Assembly (NCBI GenBank): GCA_963721905.1
Contig: CAVRMF010000002.1
Span: 1-64,000 of the forward strand
DNA from: Roseiarcus sp963721905
GTDB lineage: Bacteria > Pseudomonadota > Alphaproteobacteria > Rhizobiales > Beijerinckiaceae
Reading direction: 5' to 3'
DNA: 64,000 nt
In this document: piece after piece, positions 44,551-53,582 of the stretch
How the letters are laid out: the number at the start of each line of letters is the position of its first letter
Numbering within the stretch: the first letter of the stretch is position 1
Position numbers and translations under genes: made by a program
The notes under the pieces: model-generated
What the model was told of the DNA's origin: nothing
The model's input: only the letters and a program-made list of their open reading frames with translations
Database searches by the model: none

Positions 44551-46145
44551 CAGCCTGTCGGACTTAACGCCTCGCCTGCGATTACGCTAGAATCAGGCAT
44601 TGATTCGGGCAGGGCGGCGGGCGTTTTTGATGAGCAATTTTCGGACGATCGATCGCGAGACAGGGTTCTTGCTGCCTCCCTCGGTCGACGAATGGCTTCC
44701 CGAGAAACATCTGGCGCGATTTGTCGTGGAGGTTGTCGAAGGGCTCGATCTTCGGGCGATGAGCGGCAGTTACCGCGGTTCCGGGTCGGCGTCGTATCAT
44801 CCGCGAATGCTGCTGGGCCTTCTGGTTTACGGCTATGCGACAGGGGTGTTTTCGAGCCGCAAGTTGGAGCGTGCGACCTATGACTCGGTGGCGTTCCGGT
44901 TCATCGCGGCCAACGATCATCCCGACCACGACACGATCGCGACCTTCAGACGCCGCTTTCTCGCGGAGATCGAAGCTCTGTTCGCTCAAGTGCTGCTGCT
45001 GGCGCGGGAGATGGGCGTTCTGAAGATGGGGACGGTGGCGCTGGACGGCACGAAGATTTATGCCAACGCCAGCCGGCACAGTGCGCTGTCTTATGAACAC
45101 GCCGGCAAGATCGAGGCGCAGTTGAAAGCCGAAGTCGCCGATCTGATGGCCAAGGCCGAAGCGGCCGACGCGGCGGACATTCCCGACGGCATGTCGATAC
45201 CGGACGAACTGGCGCGGCGCGAGGAGCGGTTGCGCAAGCTGGCCGAGGCTCGGGCGAAGATCGAGGCGCGGGCCAAGGAACGCCATGCGCGCGAGCAGGC
45301 GGAGCACGAAGCCAAGCTCGCGGCGCGGCAGGCGAAGGCGGAGAGGAGCGGGAAAAAGCCCCGCGGCAAGCCTCCCGAACCTCCGGTCGAGGGGCCGCGC
45401 CCGAACGACCAGATCAACCTGACCGACGAGGAGTCGCGCATCATGCCGGTGGCCGGCGGCGGCTTCGATCAATGCTACAACGCCCAGGCCGCGGTGGCGG
45501 CGGGAAGTCTGCTGGTGGTGGCGAGCGCCGTGAGCCAGACGCCCAACGACAAGCAGCAACTCGAACCGATGCTGGACAAGATCGAGGCTCTTGCCGACGA
45601 ACTGGGCAAGCCCGAATGCCTGCTGGCGGATACGGGCTATTTCAGCGCGGCGAACGTCGCGGCTTGCGACAAGGCGGGGATCGAACCGCTGATCGCCATG
45701 GGCCGTCAGCCGCATCATCCGCCGTTGGCCGAGCGCTTCGAAGCGGCGCCGGAAGCGCCGCAAGATCCAACGCCGGTCGAGGCGATGGCGCATCGGCTGA
45801 CGACGGCGGCAGGCCGGGCGCTTTACGCGCTGCGCAAGCAGATGCCGGAGCCAGTGTTCGGGATCATCAAATCGGCGCTGGGATTCCGTCAATTTTTGCT
45901 GCGCGGCCTCGCGGGCGCGCGCGGCGAATGGAGCCTCGTCACCATGGCCTGGAACATCAAGCGGATGTTCGCCCTCGTCCCGGCCTGACAAGGCTTAGTT
46001 GCGCCCGGCTCGGCAGACAGGTCCCCAGAAAACGGCGATCTCCGGCCCCTTCAACCACTTTCTGCACCCAACCCAACGCCCGGCGCCGCCGCAACCGCCA
46101 AAATCACTCGCGGCGATCAACCGCAACCCCCAGTCCGACAGGCTG
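44551..46145 (+). mobile_element. IS1182-family element
   Basis: A 14-bp perfect inverted repeat, CAGCCTGTCGGACT (44551-44564) and its complement (46132-46145), bounds the element. The 4-bp palindromic target CTAG is duplicated at 44547-44550 and 46146-46149, as usual for IS1182. Length 1595 bp. It cuts the ankyrin gene between two repeats. Confidence 0.92.
44630..45988 (+). CDS. IS1182 family transposase
   Basis: About 452 residues from ATG 44630 (an upstream start at 44600 is possible). MSNFRTIDRETGFLLPPSVD is the family's N-terminus. The N-terminal domain (YHPRMLLGLLVYGYATGVFS) precedes the DDE core: first Asp in VALDGTKIYANASRH, a Lys/Ala/Glu-rich coiled insert, second Asp in ECLLADTGYFSAANV, and the C-terminal Glu in EPVFGIIKSALGFRQFLLRG. 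Intact and probably active. Confidence 0.92.
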   Translation: MSNFRTIDRETGFLLPPSVDEWLPEKHLARFVVEVVEGLDLRAMSGSYRGSGSASYHPRMLLGLLVYGYATGVFSSRKLERATYDSVAFRFIAANDHPDHDTIATFRRRFLAEIEALFAQVLLLAREMGVLKMGTVALDGTKIYANASRHSALSYEHAGKIEAQLKAEVADLMAKAEAADAADIPDGMSIPDELARREERLRKLAEARAKIEARAKERHAREQAEHEAKLAARQAKAERSGKKPRGKPPEPPVEGPRPNDQINLTDEESRIMPVAGGGFDQCYNAQAAVAAGSLLVVASAVSQTPNDKQQLEPMLDKIEALADELGKPECLLADTGYFSAANVAACDKAGIEPLIAMGRQPHHPPLAERFEAAPEAPQDPTPVEAMAHRLTTAAGRALYALRKQMPEPVFGIIKSALGFRQFLLRGLAGARGEWSLVTMAWNIKRMFALVPA

Positions 46146-46322
46146 CTAGGGGAGGTCATTTTGAAATAGTGCAGGCACTGCTCGGCAAAGGAGCTGACGT
46201 TAACGCTAAGGACAGTGAAGGCTCTGGGGTGCTAAATACGACGAGTGACGCCAGGGTCAAGTCTTTACTGGTTCAGGCAGGGGCCAAACCATGACAGCGC
46301 CATGCCAGCGCCGCTTTTGCGG

Positions 46323-46685
46323 TCAGAATACGATGGCTGAAGCAACAGTAGGCGCGCCGATCGTGTCGCCGGGCTTGATGCGGAGATTGACCGCCCACCC
46401 CAGTCGCACCAACGTCCCGTCGTCAGCCAGAGTTTCAACGTGCACGAGCACAGTCCAATTGCATTGATCGTTCGAAGCGTACGTGTGATCATCACTGGAA
46501 TAGGAGAAGATTGGAAAATGCAGGTTTGGCAGCCTGTCTTTGACGGCTTGCTGCGCGGCCGAAATCATATTGTCCGGTTTGTAGGAACAGACCTCCGAAA
46601 TTGGGTGATGCGAGGCAAGACCAACGCTCAGCATCGCGACGCCGACGATTGGGCCTACGCCAAGCAGTGTGGCGCCTAGTCTCAT
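46323..46685 (-). CDS. Small exported protein of unknown function
   Basis: 120 residues with a hydrophobic N-terminus (LGATLLGVGPIVGVAMLSVG) that may be a signal peptide or anchor. The mature part has two cysteines (EVCSYKPD, DQCNWTVLVH) that could form a disulfide, and a beta-rich end (RLGWAVNLRIKPGDTIGAPT). No family recognised. Convergent with the ankyrin remnant. Confidence 0.55.
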   Translation of the reverse strand: MRLGATLLGVGPIVGVAMLSVGLASHHPISEVCSYKPDNMISAAQQAVKDRLPNLHFPIFSYSSDDHTYASNDQCNWTVLVHVETLADDGTLVRLGWAVNLRIKPGDTIGAPTVASAIVF

Positions 46686-47923
46686 AAGAGTGGCCTTCGA
46701 ACTTAAAACATCCGAAGGCTAACCCAATGGCTTTGCATTCGCCGCAAGAGAATCGATCAAATTTGAGCAGTTCCGCTCGACCGCACAAGCGTCGAGTGTC
46801 AAGGATTTGGATGGATTTTCCGCGTCGTTGGAACAAAGGGTGGGTAACTCGACTGATCGGTGGACCTCGACACCAGGATCAAGACCTTCCGCGCCGAGAA
46901 GCGGCTTGGGCCGCACAACCGGCTCCACGTCGTGTCATTGTTGCCGTCTCAATGAGCCGGCAAGGCAGCGTCATCGACACCTGGAGGTGGTCGCGCTTCG
47001 AGGGCTGCTGGGGTTGCGCCGCGCGTTTTCACGCACGGCGGTCTCACCGATACGGCCAGCAGGACGGCTCGGCGCGCCTCACGAGTTTGCAGGCGCCGGC
47101 GCGGGCCGTGAAGGGCGCGAGATTGCGGGGGTGGAGAGAATGGAGCCAAAGCCAGTCGCTCCAGGTCCCGATTACCCTACAGTCGTCAGGATTGTCCCCG
47201 CAACGCACGGTGTCGCCTTCCTGTACGGGTTGGCTGTCATGGAGGGGTTGGCTGTAGGCCGAATCGTCAAATGCCGCAACGGTTGCGTCATACTGGGCAA
47301 CAGACGTCATGGGTTCTGTTCCTGCTTCAAGAGCTGGCCAAAATGCCGCACCAGGCTTGGGAAGCGGCCTCGCCCGGTGCTTTGCGGGGCCCCGCACCGG
47401 CCGCAGGCGATGCGGCCGGCCGCAGCCGATGCGGGGCGAGACCGAGCGCGCTTGCCGGAATGGGCAGCGTTGCGCGCGAGGCTCGTTAGAATGCGGCCGC
47501 CCGCGGTGTGAGATCAAGTCGGCAAAAATCGGTATGGCGTAATCCTTTCGGTCGCACGATGCGGCGTTGCCACGGCGCGCGGCCGACGGCGAGCGAGGTA
47601 GTGCGGACTCCGGTGAAATCGGCTCTTAAAACTCGTTCCCGATTTCCCGGTTCTCGAAAGGTCGTGAACCAGCGACTTTCGAGTGGTGCAGAGGTCAAAA
47701 TTGCTTCGGGTTATACAGGCCGAAACATCAAGCGGGTCAGCGAGGCCCGCTCGCCGCCCTTTGCGGCTCATCGTTGGCTGTCGAAAAAATTGGGCGCTCG
47801 TTGTCGTCCGCTTGATTTTTGTCGCGCTTCCCGCGATTCTTATGTTTGAAGACGCGGGGCTCGAGCCGTAAGGCCGGCCTTGGACCCCTCGCGCCTGGCC
47901 AGAGAGGAACGTCCGAAAGCCGG
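46686..47923. other. Gene-poor 1.2-kb stretch, probably eroded sequence
   Basis: No convincing gene on either strand apart from the low-confidence small frame listed separately. Short protein-like fragments (for example DLDTRIKTFRAEKRLGPHNR on plus near 46,860) end quickly in stops, as expected of decayed insertions. Composition changes several times along the stretch. Confidence 0.45.
47044..47313 (-). CDS. Possible small protein, unknown
   Basis: An 89-codon frame from ATG 47313 whose first 60 residues look protein-like (VQEGDTVRCGDNPDDCRVIG, TWSDWLWLHSL) with a mix of acidic and aromatic residues unlike the shadow frames around it. The C-terminal 25 residues are Arg/Ala-rich and less believable. 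No ribosome site is obvious. It could be a remnant of a phage-type small gene. Confidence 0.25.
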   Translation of the reverse strand, partial: PMTSVAQYDATVAAFDDSAYSQPLHDSQPVQEGDTVRCGDNPDDCRVIGTWSDWLWLHSLHPRNLAPFTARAGACKLVRRAEPSCWPYR

Positions 47924-48385
47924 ATGAACAACCCCGTCTCAAATCCCACTCAACCCTATCGCAGCCTGCTCGCCGGATATACGGAAGCGATCCGGGCGAG
48001 TGATTTGAAGGCGAACATCGCGTTTCTTTTCGTTGCGTTCATGATGGGCTCGGTCCTCTATAACTATACCAGCTTTCCACCTTACCTGCCGATCCATATC
48101 GTCTTGATGCCGTTCCTAGTCGTCTACTTTTGTTTGTTCGCGGTGCTCCTTCCGCGCTATCCCAAGCGCGGCGCCAAGAACTTTCTCGTTTCACGTAACC
48201 TGACGCCGGCCGATTTCGAAAACGTCGTCGAAACAGAGGACAGCCTCGACCAGTTGAAGCTGCGCTGCGCAGTGTTCTCGGATATTCTTTGGTGGAAAAC
48301 GCTGTTTCTCCGCACCAGCCTTATCGTGTCGATTGTCTGCGTTTTCGTAACCCTCATTCTGTTGTATTACGCTTGGCTTAGCTAA
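47924..48385 (+). CDS. Small membrane protein, paralogue A of a tandem pair (PycTM-like topology)
   Basis: 153 residues. An N-terminal helix with YTEAIRASDLKANIAFLF runs into a first membrane segment, followed by LPIHIVLMPFLVVYFCLFAV and a C-terminal segment (TSLIVSIVCVFVTLILLYYA). A soluble loop lies between (LVSRNLTPADFENVVETEDS). The start motif and helix order resemble the small membrane effectors of Pycsar/CBASS-type systems, but the similarity is topological and from memory. The next gene encodes a clear paralogue. No cyclase gene is beside them. Confidence 0.7.
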   Translation: MNNPVSNPTQPYRSLLAGYTEAIRASDLKANIAFLFVAFMMGSVLYNYTSFPPYLPIHIVLMPFLVVYFCLFAVLLPRYPKRGAKNFLVSRNLTPADFENVVETEDSLDQLKLRCAVFSDILWWKTLFLRTSLIVSIVCVFVTLILLYYAWLS

Positions 48386-48423
48386 TTCCGAAGCGCGCGC
48401 ATCGGGCCGAGTTGGAGCGTTTG

Positions 48424-48873
48424 ATGGCCAAAGACAGAAACACGCGGTTGCGCAATCTCATCTCCGGCTACAGCGACTCGATCCGCCTCAGCGACATCAA
48501 GGCCCTCATCGCGGTGCTATTCGTGGCGATCATGATGGGAACGGCTCTGCAGTTCCGCGCACTCTATCCGTGGTACCTGAAGGCGCCGGTCATCCTGACG
48601 CCGTTCATGATCATTTTTCTTAACTTGCTGATCTCGATTTATCCGCGATTTCCCCGCGCCGGTCGGCAGCGCTTCCCGATCCGGCGCAATCCGGATCCGG
48701 AGGATTTCGACTTCATCGCCGACACTGAGGCCGAAATCGAGGGGCTCCCCGCGCGGTGCGCCCTTCTGTCGCGTATCCTCTGGTGGAAGACCACCACGCT
48801 GCTGGCGGCCAATGTTGTGGCGATGGCCTGCCTTGCGGCGGCTGCGATCCTGCTCATTGTCGGACACCTCTGA
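48424..48873 (+). CDS. Small membrane protein, paralogue B of a tandem pair
   Basis: 149 residues from ATG 48424, with GGAG seven bases upstream. Aligns along its length with the preceding product: GYSDSIRLSDIKALIAVLFV versus GYTEAIRASDLKANIAFLFV, RYPKRGAKNF versus RFPRAGRQRF, and the shared CALLSRILWWKT / CAVFSDILWWKT block before the last helix. Gap to the upstream gene is 38 bases, so one transcript is likely. The pair may form a hetero-oligomer in the membrane. Confidence 0.72.
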   Translation: MAKDRNTRLRNLISGYSDSIRLSDIKALIAVLFVAIMMGTALQFRALYPWYLKAPVILTPFMIIFLNLLISIYPRFPRAGRQRFPIRRNPDPEDFDFIADTEAEIEGLPARCALLSRILWWKTTTLLAANVVAMACLAAAAILLIVGHL

Positions 48874-49075
48874 GCGCTGCCGGCCGTCTCTTGGGCGGGA
48901 ACCAAGCGCCGGATTTTGTTCAAGTGCACTCATCGGCCCAACGCTGATCGGTCCACGATGGCGCGGTCAGTCCGCAAAAAACGCTCTCACCGCCGCATTT
49001 CGAGTCCCCGCCCGCAAACGCGGGCAGTCGGGACGGCGCCCGGCTCCTGCGAGGCCGAGGCAGGCTTCGCCTCTC

Positions 49076-49843
49076 TTATTCGCCGGCGCCGAGGTCTGGG
49101 TCGTTGTAGGTCAGCGGCGCCACGCGGTAGCGCGGGTCTTTTTTAAGCTCAGCGTATTCCTCGGCCGTCAAAGGTCTCGTGCTGTTCGTGTCGCTAAAAA
49201 AGGTGACGTTTTTAGCCTGGGGAGGCGGTGTCTCTCCAGCGTTCAGGTAGTGTGCAAGGATAGTCGTTTCGTAATTGATCGTGGGGAGCGGAGCGCGGGC
49301 TATTGGCGCTTTGGTGGCGCGCAGGTGGGTCCACAGGGCGCGGTCTGCAAAATAGGCTTTGCCGCGATCGGCGAAGCACAGGGGGCGAAGTCGGACCAGC
49401 GCCTCTTTGGTGAAGAGATAACAGTTGCAGTCGTTGAAATGGACGCCATCGCTTTCAGTGCAAACGCCCATGAGGCTCTCGTCGAGACGGCGGAGGTAGC
49501 GGGGGCAGGTGATGATTTCGGCGCCTGTCTGGCGCTGGGTGAGCGCCATCTGTTCGATGTGGTTTGGTTCGAGCCAGCAATCGGCGTCGAGGAGCAAGTA
49601 GCCGTCGTAGTTAAGGGCGGATGCGGCGAGCAGGCCAATCATTCGAGGCGTGTAGCCGGTGTCGTTTTGCGGTATTGGCAGTCGAATGTGGGTCACGGGC
49701 CAATTGTCGACTGCTGGATTGGGATGGCCGTCGGCAACCATGACGTGGGCGGCGGGGATGGTTTGGGCTTTGACGCTAGCGTGGCAACGCCAGAGTTTCT
49801 CTGTGGGCTCTTTGTAATATGGCGTTATGACAGCATATATCAT
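49076..49843 (-). CDS. GT-A-fold glycosyltransferase (GT2-like)
   Basis: 255 residues. The N-terminal nucleotide-sugar binding strand (YAVITPYYKEPTEKLWRCHA) and the metal-binding Asp-x-Asp in GYLLLDADCWLEPNHIEQMA are clear. The acceptor-side half has NDCNCYLFTKEALVRL. Length is short for GT2, with no membrane anchor. The enzyme would add a sugar to a surface polymer or small acceptor. It stands alone, so the product is unknown. Confidence 0.75.
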   Translation of the reverse strand: MIYAVITPYYKEPTEKLWRCHASVKAQTIPAAHVMVADGHPNPAVDNWPVTHIRLPIPQNDTGYTPRMIGLLAASALNYDGYLLLDADCWLEPNHIEQMALTQRQTGAEIITCPRYLRRLDESLMGVCTESDGVHFNDCNCYLFTKEALVRLRPLCFADRGKAYFADRALWTHLRATKAPIARAPLPTINYETTILAHYLNAGETPPPQAKNVTFFSDTNSTRPLTAEEYAELKKDPRYRVAPLTYNDPDLGAGE

Positions 49844-49955
49844 GATCGCTCTTTTTGGCCGGGGTTGCCGCCTGCGCTGCTGTGATCCGCATGACCTTGA
49901 CGGCGTTGCCGATCACGTCGGGGGAGGCGCTCGCCTCTAGGGCCGCGAGGCATCT

Positions 49956-50195
49956 CTAAATCCTGGGGAAGCCCGGCGGAGGGTAACTATCGGATCCCTG
50001 TTGTCCACGCCAAGGCGTCAACTGGTGTAGGTACCAGTCCTCAACCTGTTGTTTTTGGTCGTCCGACAGGAGATGAACGATCCCGGAAATCACGTCAACA
50101 GCGCCTTGAGCGTAGCCGCGTCCATAAGTTTTCTCTTCTCCTCGGCTCCGATCATCAAACAGCTCCCGCTTCCCGCCCGGCGTACCACGGGACAT
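49956..50195 (-). CDS. Small unknown protein
   Basis: About 79 residues. The central part (YGRGYAQGAVDVISGIVHLL, SDDQKQQVEDWYLHQLTPWR) looks like a real helical protein with a Pro/Gly-rich tail. The start is unclear (50195 or 50225). No family recognised; divergent from mmsA. Confidence 0.5.
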   Translation of the reverse strand: MSRGTPGGKRELFDDRSRGEEKTYGRGYAQGAVDVISGIVHLLSDDQKQQVEDWYLHQLTPWRGQQGSDSYPPPGFPRI

Positions 50196-50411
50196 TGGGG
50201 AGGCGCGAACGCGCGTCAAGCCCATAAAATCTCAAACTGGAGACACTTCCCGGCCCGGGCGTCTAATCCGCTCGCGCGGTCCTCTCGCGAAGGCGATTCA
50301 GCCGGATTGTTTAGCACAATTCTGCACAGCTGCCGCGCGTCACGCCGCATTGCTGCGCGCGAAAGCCTGGGGCATAAGACCTGCAACCACGCATTCGCCA
50401 GGGAGCGGAAC

Positions 50412-51908
50412 ATGATCGAGTATGGGCATTTCATCGGCGGCAAGCATGTCGCCGGCAAGTCGGGGCGCACCGCTGAAGTCTTCCAGCCGATGGACGGCAC
50501 GGTGCGCGCGCATGTCGCGCTCGCCTCCAAGGCCGAGGTCCGCGCCGCGGTCGAGAACGGCGCCGCCGCTCAAGTCGGCTGGGCTGCGACCAATCCGCAG
50601 CGCCGCGCCCGCGTCCTGATGAAGTTCCTCGATCTCATCTCCAGGAACAACGATGAACTCGCCGACATTCTCGCGCGCGAGCACGGCAAGACGATCGCCG
50701 ACGCCAAGGGCGACATCCAGCGCGGCGTCGAAGTGGTGGAATTCGCGCTCGGCGTCCCGCATCTGATGAAAGGCGAATATACCGACGGCGCCGGCCCCGG
50801 CATCGATCTCTATTCGATGCGGCAGCCGCTCGGCGTCGTCTGCGGCATCACCCCGTTCAACTTCCCGGCGATGATCCCTTTATGGAAGCTCGCGCCGGCG
50901 ATCGCCTGCGGCAACGCCTTCATCCTGAAGCCGTCCGAGCGCGATCCGGGCGTGCCGATGCGGCTTGGCGAACTCTTTGTCGAGGCGGGCGGGCCTCCCG
51001 GCATCCTCAACGTCGTCAACGGCGACAAGGAAGCGGTCGACGCGATCCTCGACGATCCGGACATCCAGGCGATCGGCTTCGTCGGCTCGACCCCGATCGC
51101 GCATTACATCTATTCGCGCGGCACGGCCAACGGCAAGCGCGTGCAATGCTTCGGCGGCGCCAAGAACCATATGGTGGTGATGCCGGACGCCGACATGGAC
51201 CAGACGGTCGACGCGCTGATCGGCGCGGGCTACGGCTCGGCCGGCGAACGCTGCATGGCGATTTCGGTCGCGGTGCCGGTCGGCCAGAAGACGGCGGACG
51301 AGCTCGTGAAGCGGCTGACCCCGCGCGTTGAGTCGCTTAAGATCGGTCCTTCGACCGACGCTTCCGCCGACTATGGTCCGCTGGTCACCAAGGCGGCGCT
51401 CGACAAGGTGCGCGGCTATGTCGATATCGGCGTCAAGGAAGGCGCCGAGCTCGTCGTCGACGGGCGCGACTTCAAGATGCAGGGCTACGAGAACGGCTTC
51501 TACATGGGCGGCTGCCTGTTCGACCATGTGACCAAGGACATGCGCATCTACAAGGAAGAGATCTTCGGCCCGGTGCTGTCGGTCGTCCGCGCGCACGACT
51601 ATCAGGAAGCGCTCGGCCTCTGCAACGATCACGAATATGGCAACGGCGTTGCGATCTACACCCGCGACGGCGACGCGGCGCGCGACTTCGCCAGCCGCGT
51701 CAAGGTCGGCATGGTCGGCGTCAACGTGCCGATCCCGGTGCCCGTCGCCTACTACACCTTCGGCGGCTGGAAGCGCTCCGGCTTCGGCGACCTCAACCAG
51801 CACGGGCCCGATTCGATCCGCTTCTATACCCGCACCAAGACCGTGACCGCGCGCTGGCCGTCGGGCATCAAGGACGGCGCGCAGTTCAGCATCCCGACGA
51901 TGAACTGA
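50412..51908 (+). CDS. mmsA: CoA-acylating methylmalonate-semialdehyde dehydrogenase
   Basis: 498 residues from ATG 50412 with GGGAGCGG upstream. Aldehyde dehydrogenase fold: VCGITPFNFPAMIPLW for NAD binding, catalytic Cys281 in GSAGERCMAISVAV, EEIFGPVLSVVRAHDY and the end YTRTKTVTARWPSG, all typical of the CoA-dependent MmsA/IolA branch (no catalytic Glu base, Arg-rich CoA region). It converts malonate or methylmalonate semialdehyde to acetyl- or propionyl-CoA in inositol and valine breakdown. It stands alone, 10 kb from the polyol-uptake locus, and may supply the last step of inositol catabolism. Confidence 0.93.
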   Translation: MIEYGHFIGGKHVAGKSGRTAEVFQPMDGTVRAHVALASKAEVRAAVENGAAAQVGWAATNPQRRARVLMKFLDLISRNNDELADILAREHGKTIADAKGDIQRGVEVVEFALGVPHLMKGEYTDGAGPGIDLYSMRQPLGVVCGITPFNFPAMIPLWKLAPAIACGNAFILKPSERDPGVPMRLGELFVEAGGPPGILNVVNGDKEAVDAILDDPDIQAIGFVGSTPIAHYIYSRGTANGKRVQCFGGAKNHMVVMPDADMDQTVDALIGAGYGSAGERCMAISVAVPVGQKTADELVKRLTPRVESLKIGPSTDASADYGPLVTKAALDKVRGYVDIGVKEGAELVVDGRDFKMQGYENGFYMGGCLFDHVTKDMRIYKEEIFGPVLSVVRAHDYQEALGLCNDHEYGNGVAIYTRDGDAARDFASRVKVGMVGVNVPIPVPVAYYTFGGWKRSGFGDLNQHGPDSIRFYTRTKTVTARWPSGIKDGAQFSIPTMN

Positions 51909-52041
51909 GGCCTGTAGCCGCAGTCGATGACCGCGGCTCCCGGGCTGCCGCTCGGCAGCCAGTCCGCGCTCGCCGAGCCCACGGCGCTGAAACACATGAC
52001 GTCGGACGATCTGGGTCGAGGGGAAGGAAGGCCGGTGGGAG

Positions 52042-52518
52042 TTGCATGACGGCGCGCCGGTTATGATGTCGCCGGAGCGCGTTCTGCACGGGGACACGAA
52101 AGGCGAGGCCTATGCCGCGCTGAGAGATGCTGTTCGTCGCGCGGGACTGCCCTTCAAGGTCTATCCCGACGGAGTCGCGGTCCGTATCGACGCCAAGACA
52201 AACTATCAGCCCGACGTTTCGGTCAGTCGCGGTCCGCGGCCCCCGGCGGACGCTCAAGCGATCACGGACCCGATCATCGTCGTCGAAGTCCTCTCGCCCA
52301 GCACGGCGGCGATCGATCACCGGCGCAAGCTCAGCAGCTATTTCTGGCTGCAGAGCGTTGAGCATTATGTCATTCTCGATCCCGAGCGCCGGGTCGTTAT
52401 CCATCACAAGCGCGGGCAGGGCAGAGCGATCGAGACGCGCGTTTTGTCGAACGGATTGGCGAGGCTCGACCCGCCCGGGTTTGAGTTGGCGGTCGAGGCG
52501 CTGCTTCCCGCGCCCTGA
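52042..52518 (+). CDS. Uma2-family (DUF820) putative nuclease, N-terminus frameshifted
   Basis: The readable frame starts at a TTG (52042) and gives 158 residues with the PD-(D/E)xK-like core of the family: YQPDVSVS, PIIVVEVLSPST and the RKLSSYFWLQSVEHYVILDP segment. The family's first 20 residues are visible upstream but out of step: MTSDD at 51,996 in one frame, WVEGKEGRWELHDG in this frame. A deletion or shift near 52,011 therefore probably removed the real start. Members are common in cyanobacteria and some proteobacteria; their role is not established. Confidence 0.7.
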   Translation: MHDGAPVMMSPERVLHGDTKGEAYAALRDAVRRAGLPFKVYPDGVAVRIDAKTNYQPDVSVSRGPRPPADAQAITDPIIVVEVLSPSTAAIDHRRKLSSYFWLQSVEHYVILDPERRVVIHHKRGQGRAIETRVLSNGLARLDPPGFELAVEALLPAP

Positions 52519-52576
52519 GGGGCCGAGCCGAAAATCACTCGCGCGATCGCGTGCGGCGCGGCGGCGACAACAAGGC

Positions 52577-53443
52577 CTACGGCGCCTGGTCCGGCTCTGG
52601 CGCGTGAGGTCGCTCCGGCGGCACCCCGTTCACTCGAAGGCTTCGCAGATCGGCCGCGACGATTTTATCGACTTCAGCCTGTTGGAGATGAAGATCGCCG
52701 CGGGCCGCCATCAGCATGCGGCCGGCGAGCTTGTCGAATCGGCCGGCGCCGATTTCGACGCTGAGGCGCGCGGCAAGCGTCGGCGGCACGTTGACGCTGG
52801 CCCCAAACAGGCGCGGGATGTTGGGCAGATGCGTCCGGCCAGCCTCGCTCTTGAGCTGATATTCGGTCATCGCGGTTCGCACTAGGCCCGGGTCCATCGC
52901 GAACATGAGCACGCCGCTGCCGGTCAGCGTATCCGAGACGCATTCCGTGAAGCGGAGGAGGCCCGCCTTGCTGGTTGCGTAGCCGGAGCCGTTGGGAAAG
53001 GACGTCGCCGTCCCGCCGCCCGTCATGTTGATGATGCGGCCGCGCCCGCGCGCCATCATCGCCGGTATCGCCGTCCGGCAACAGTTGAAGGTCCCCCGGA
53101 CATTGATCTCGATGTCGCGCCACCAGGCTTCCGCATCGACCGCCCAGATCGGGCCGATCGCGACGAACGAGCCCGCGTTGTTGGTGAGCAGGCTGACCGG
53201 GCCGACGTCGACTTCGATTGCTGCGAATGTCTTCGCGACGGCGTCGAGGTCGACGATGTCGACAGCGAAGGCGCGCGCGATCCCGCCCTCCGCTGCAATG
53301 GCTTCCGCCGCAGTCTCGATCTCGGCCGCCGTTCTCGCCAGCAAAGCGACCTTCGCGCCTTCCTTGGCCTGCGCCAGCGCAATCGCTCGGCCGATCCCAC
53401 GCCCAGCTCCGGTGACGACGGCGACTTGGCCAGCGAGCTTCAT
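52577..53443 (-). CDS. Short-chain dehydrogenase/reductase
   Basis: 288 residues. Cofactor loop TGAGRGIGRAIAL, NNAGSFVAIG, catalytic Ser/Tyr/Lys in MTGGGTATSFPNGSGYATSK (Tyr-x-x-x-Lys). The C-terminal 60 residues are longer than usual and contain LFGASVNVPPTLAARLSVEI, as in SDRs annotated for small-ketone reduction. Stands alone on the minus strand; substrate unknown. Confidence 0.85.
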   Translation of the reverse strand: MKLAGQVAVVTGAGRGIGRAIALAQAKEGAKVALLARTAAEIETAAEAIAAEGGIARAFAVDIVDLDAVAKTFAAIEVDVGPVSLLTNNAGSFVAIGPIWAVDAEAWWRDIEINVRGTFNCCRTAIPAMMARGRGRIINMTGGGTATSFPNGSGYATSKAGLLRFTECVSDTLTGSGVLMFAMDPGLVRTAMTEYQLKSEAGRTHLPNIPRLFGASVNVPPTLAARLSVEIGAGRFDKLAGRMLMAARGDLHLQQAEVDKIVAADLRSLRVNGVPPERPHAPEPDQAP

Positions 53444-53582
53444 GTGACAACCTCATTCCGGAGAGCGATCACGAAAATGTCCCTTTTTTAGAATTTTTAG
53501 TGGAGGGCTGATGTTGCCTTGCGCCTCGGATCAGCAGGGTCGGCGTGACGCTCCCGCTGGTTAGCGAAGAAGGCTCGCTTGG

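Larger units (their letters stand above)
41382..46294 (+). pseudogene. Ankyrin-repeat protein gene broken by three insertion sequences and a frameshift
   Basis: Segments 41382-41465, 42415-42673, 43949-44550 and 46150-46294 join into one reading path when the three elements and one copy of each target duplication are removed. The joints read VTL-EQRGEKE, AKGVD-IECKDAKGWTALILA and ALMLAA-RGGHFEIVQALL. The product has a charged N-terminus of about 85 residues and then ankyrin repeats (GWTALILASEQRRLEVVRWL, GETALIIAIGQGHRDVAAVL, TSLMIAASEGHRAVVQALL, RGGHFEIVQALLGKGADVN). A further shift near 44,413, with a probable short deletion, changes frame 1 to frame 2. The start (GTG 41382) is a guess. Ankyrin proteins bind other proteins; the partner is unknown. 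Confidence 0.8.

Noticed and set aside
44582..45991. Minus-strand frame of 469 codons opposite the IS1182 transposase
   Set aside because: The plus-strand transposase has the family N-terminus and DDE motifs; the minus frame has no recognisable content.
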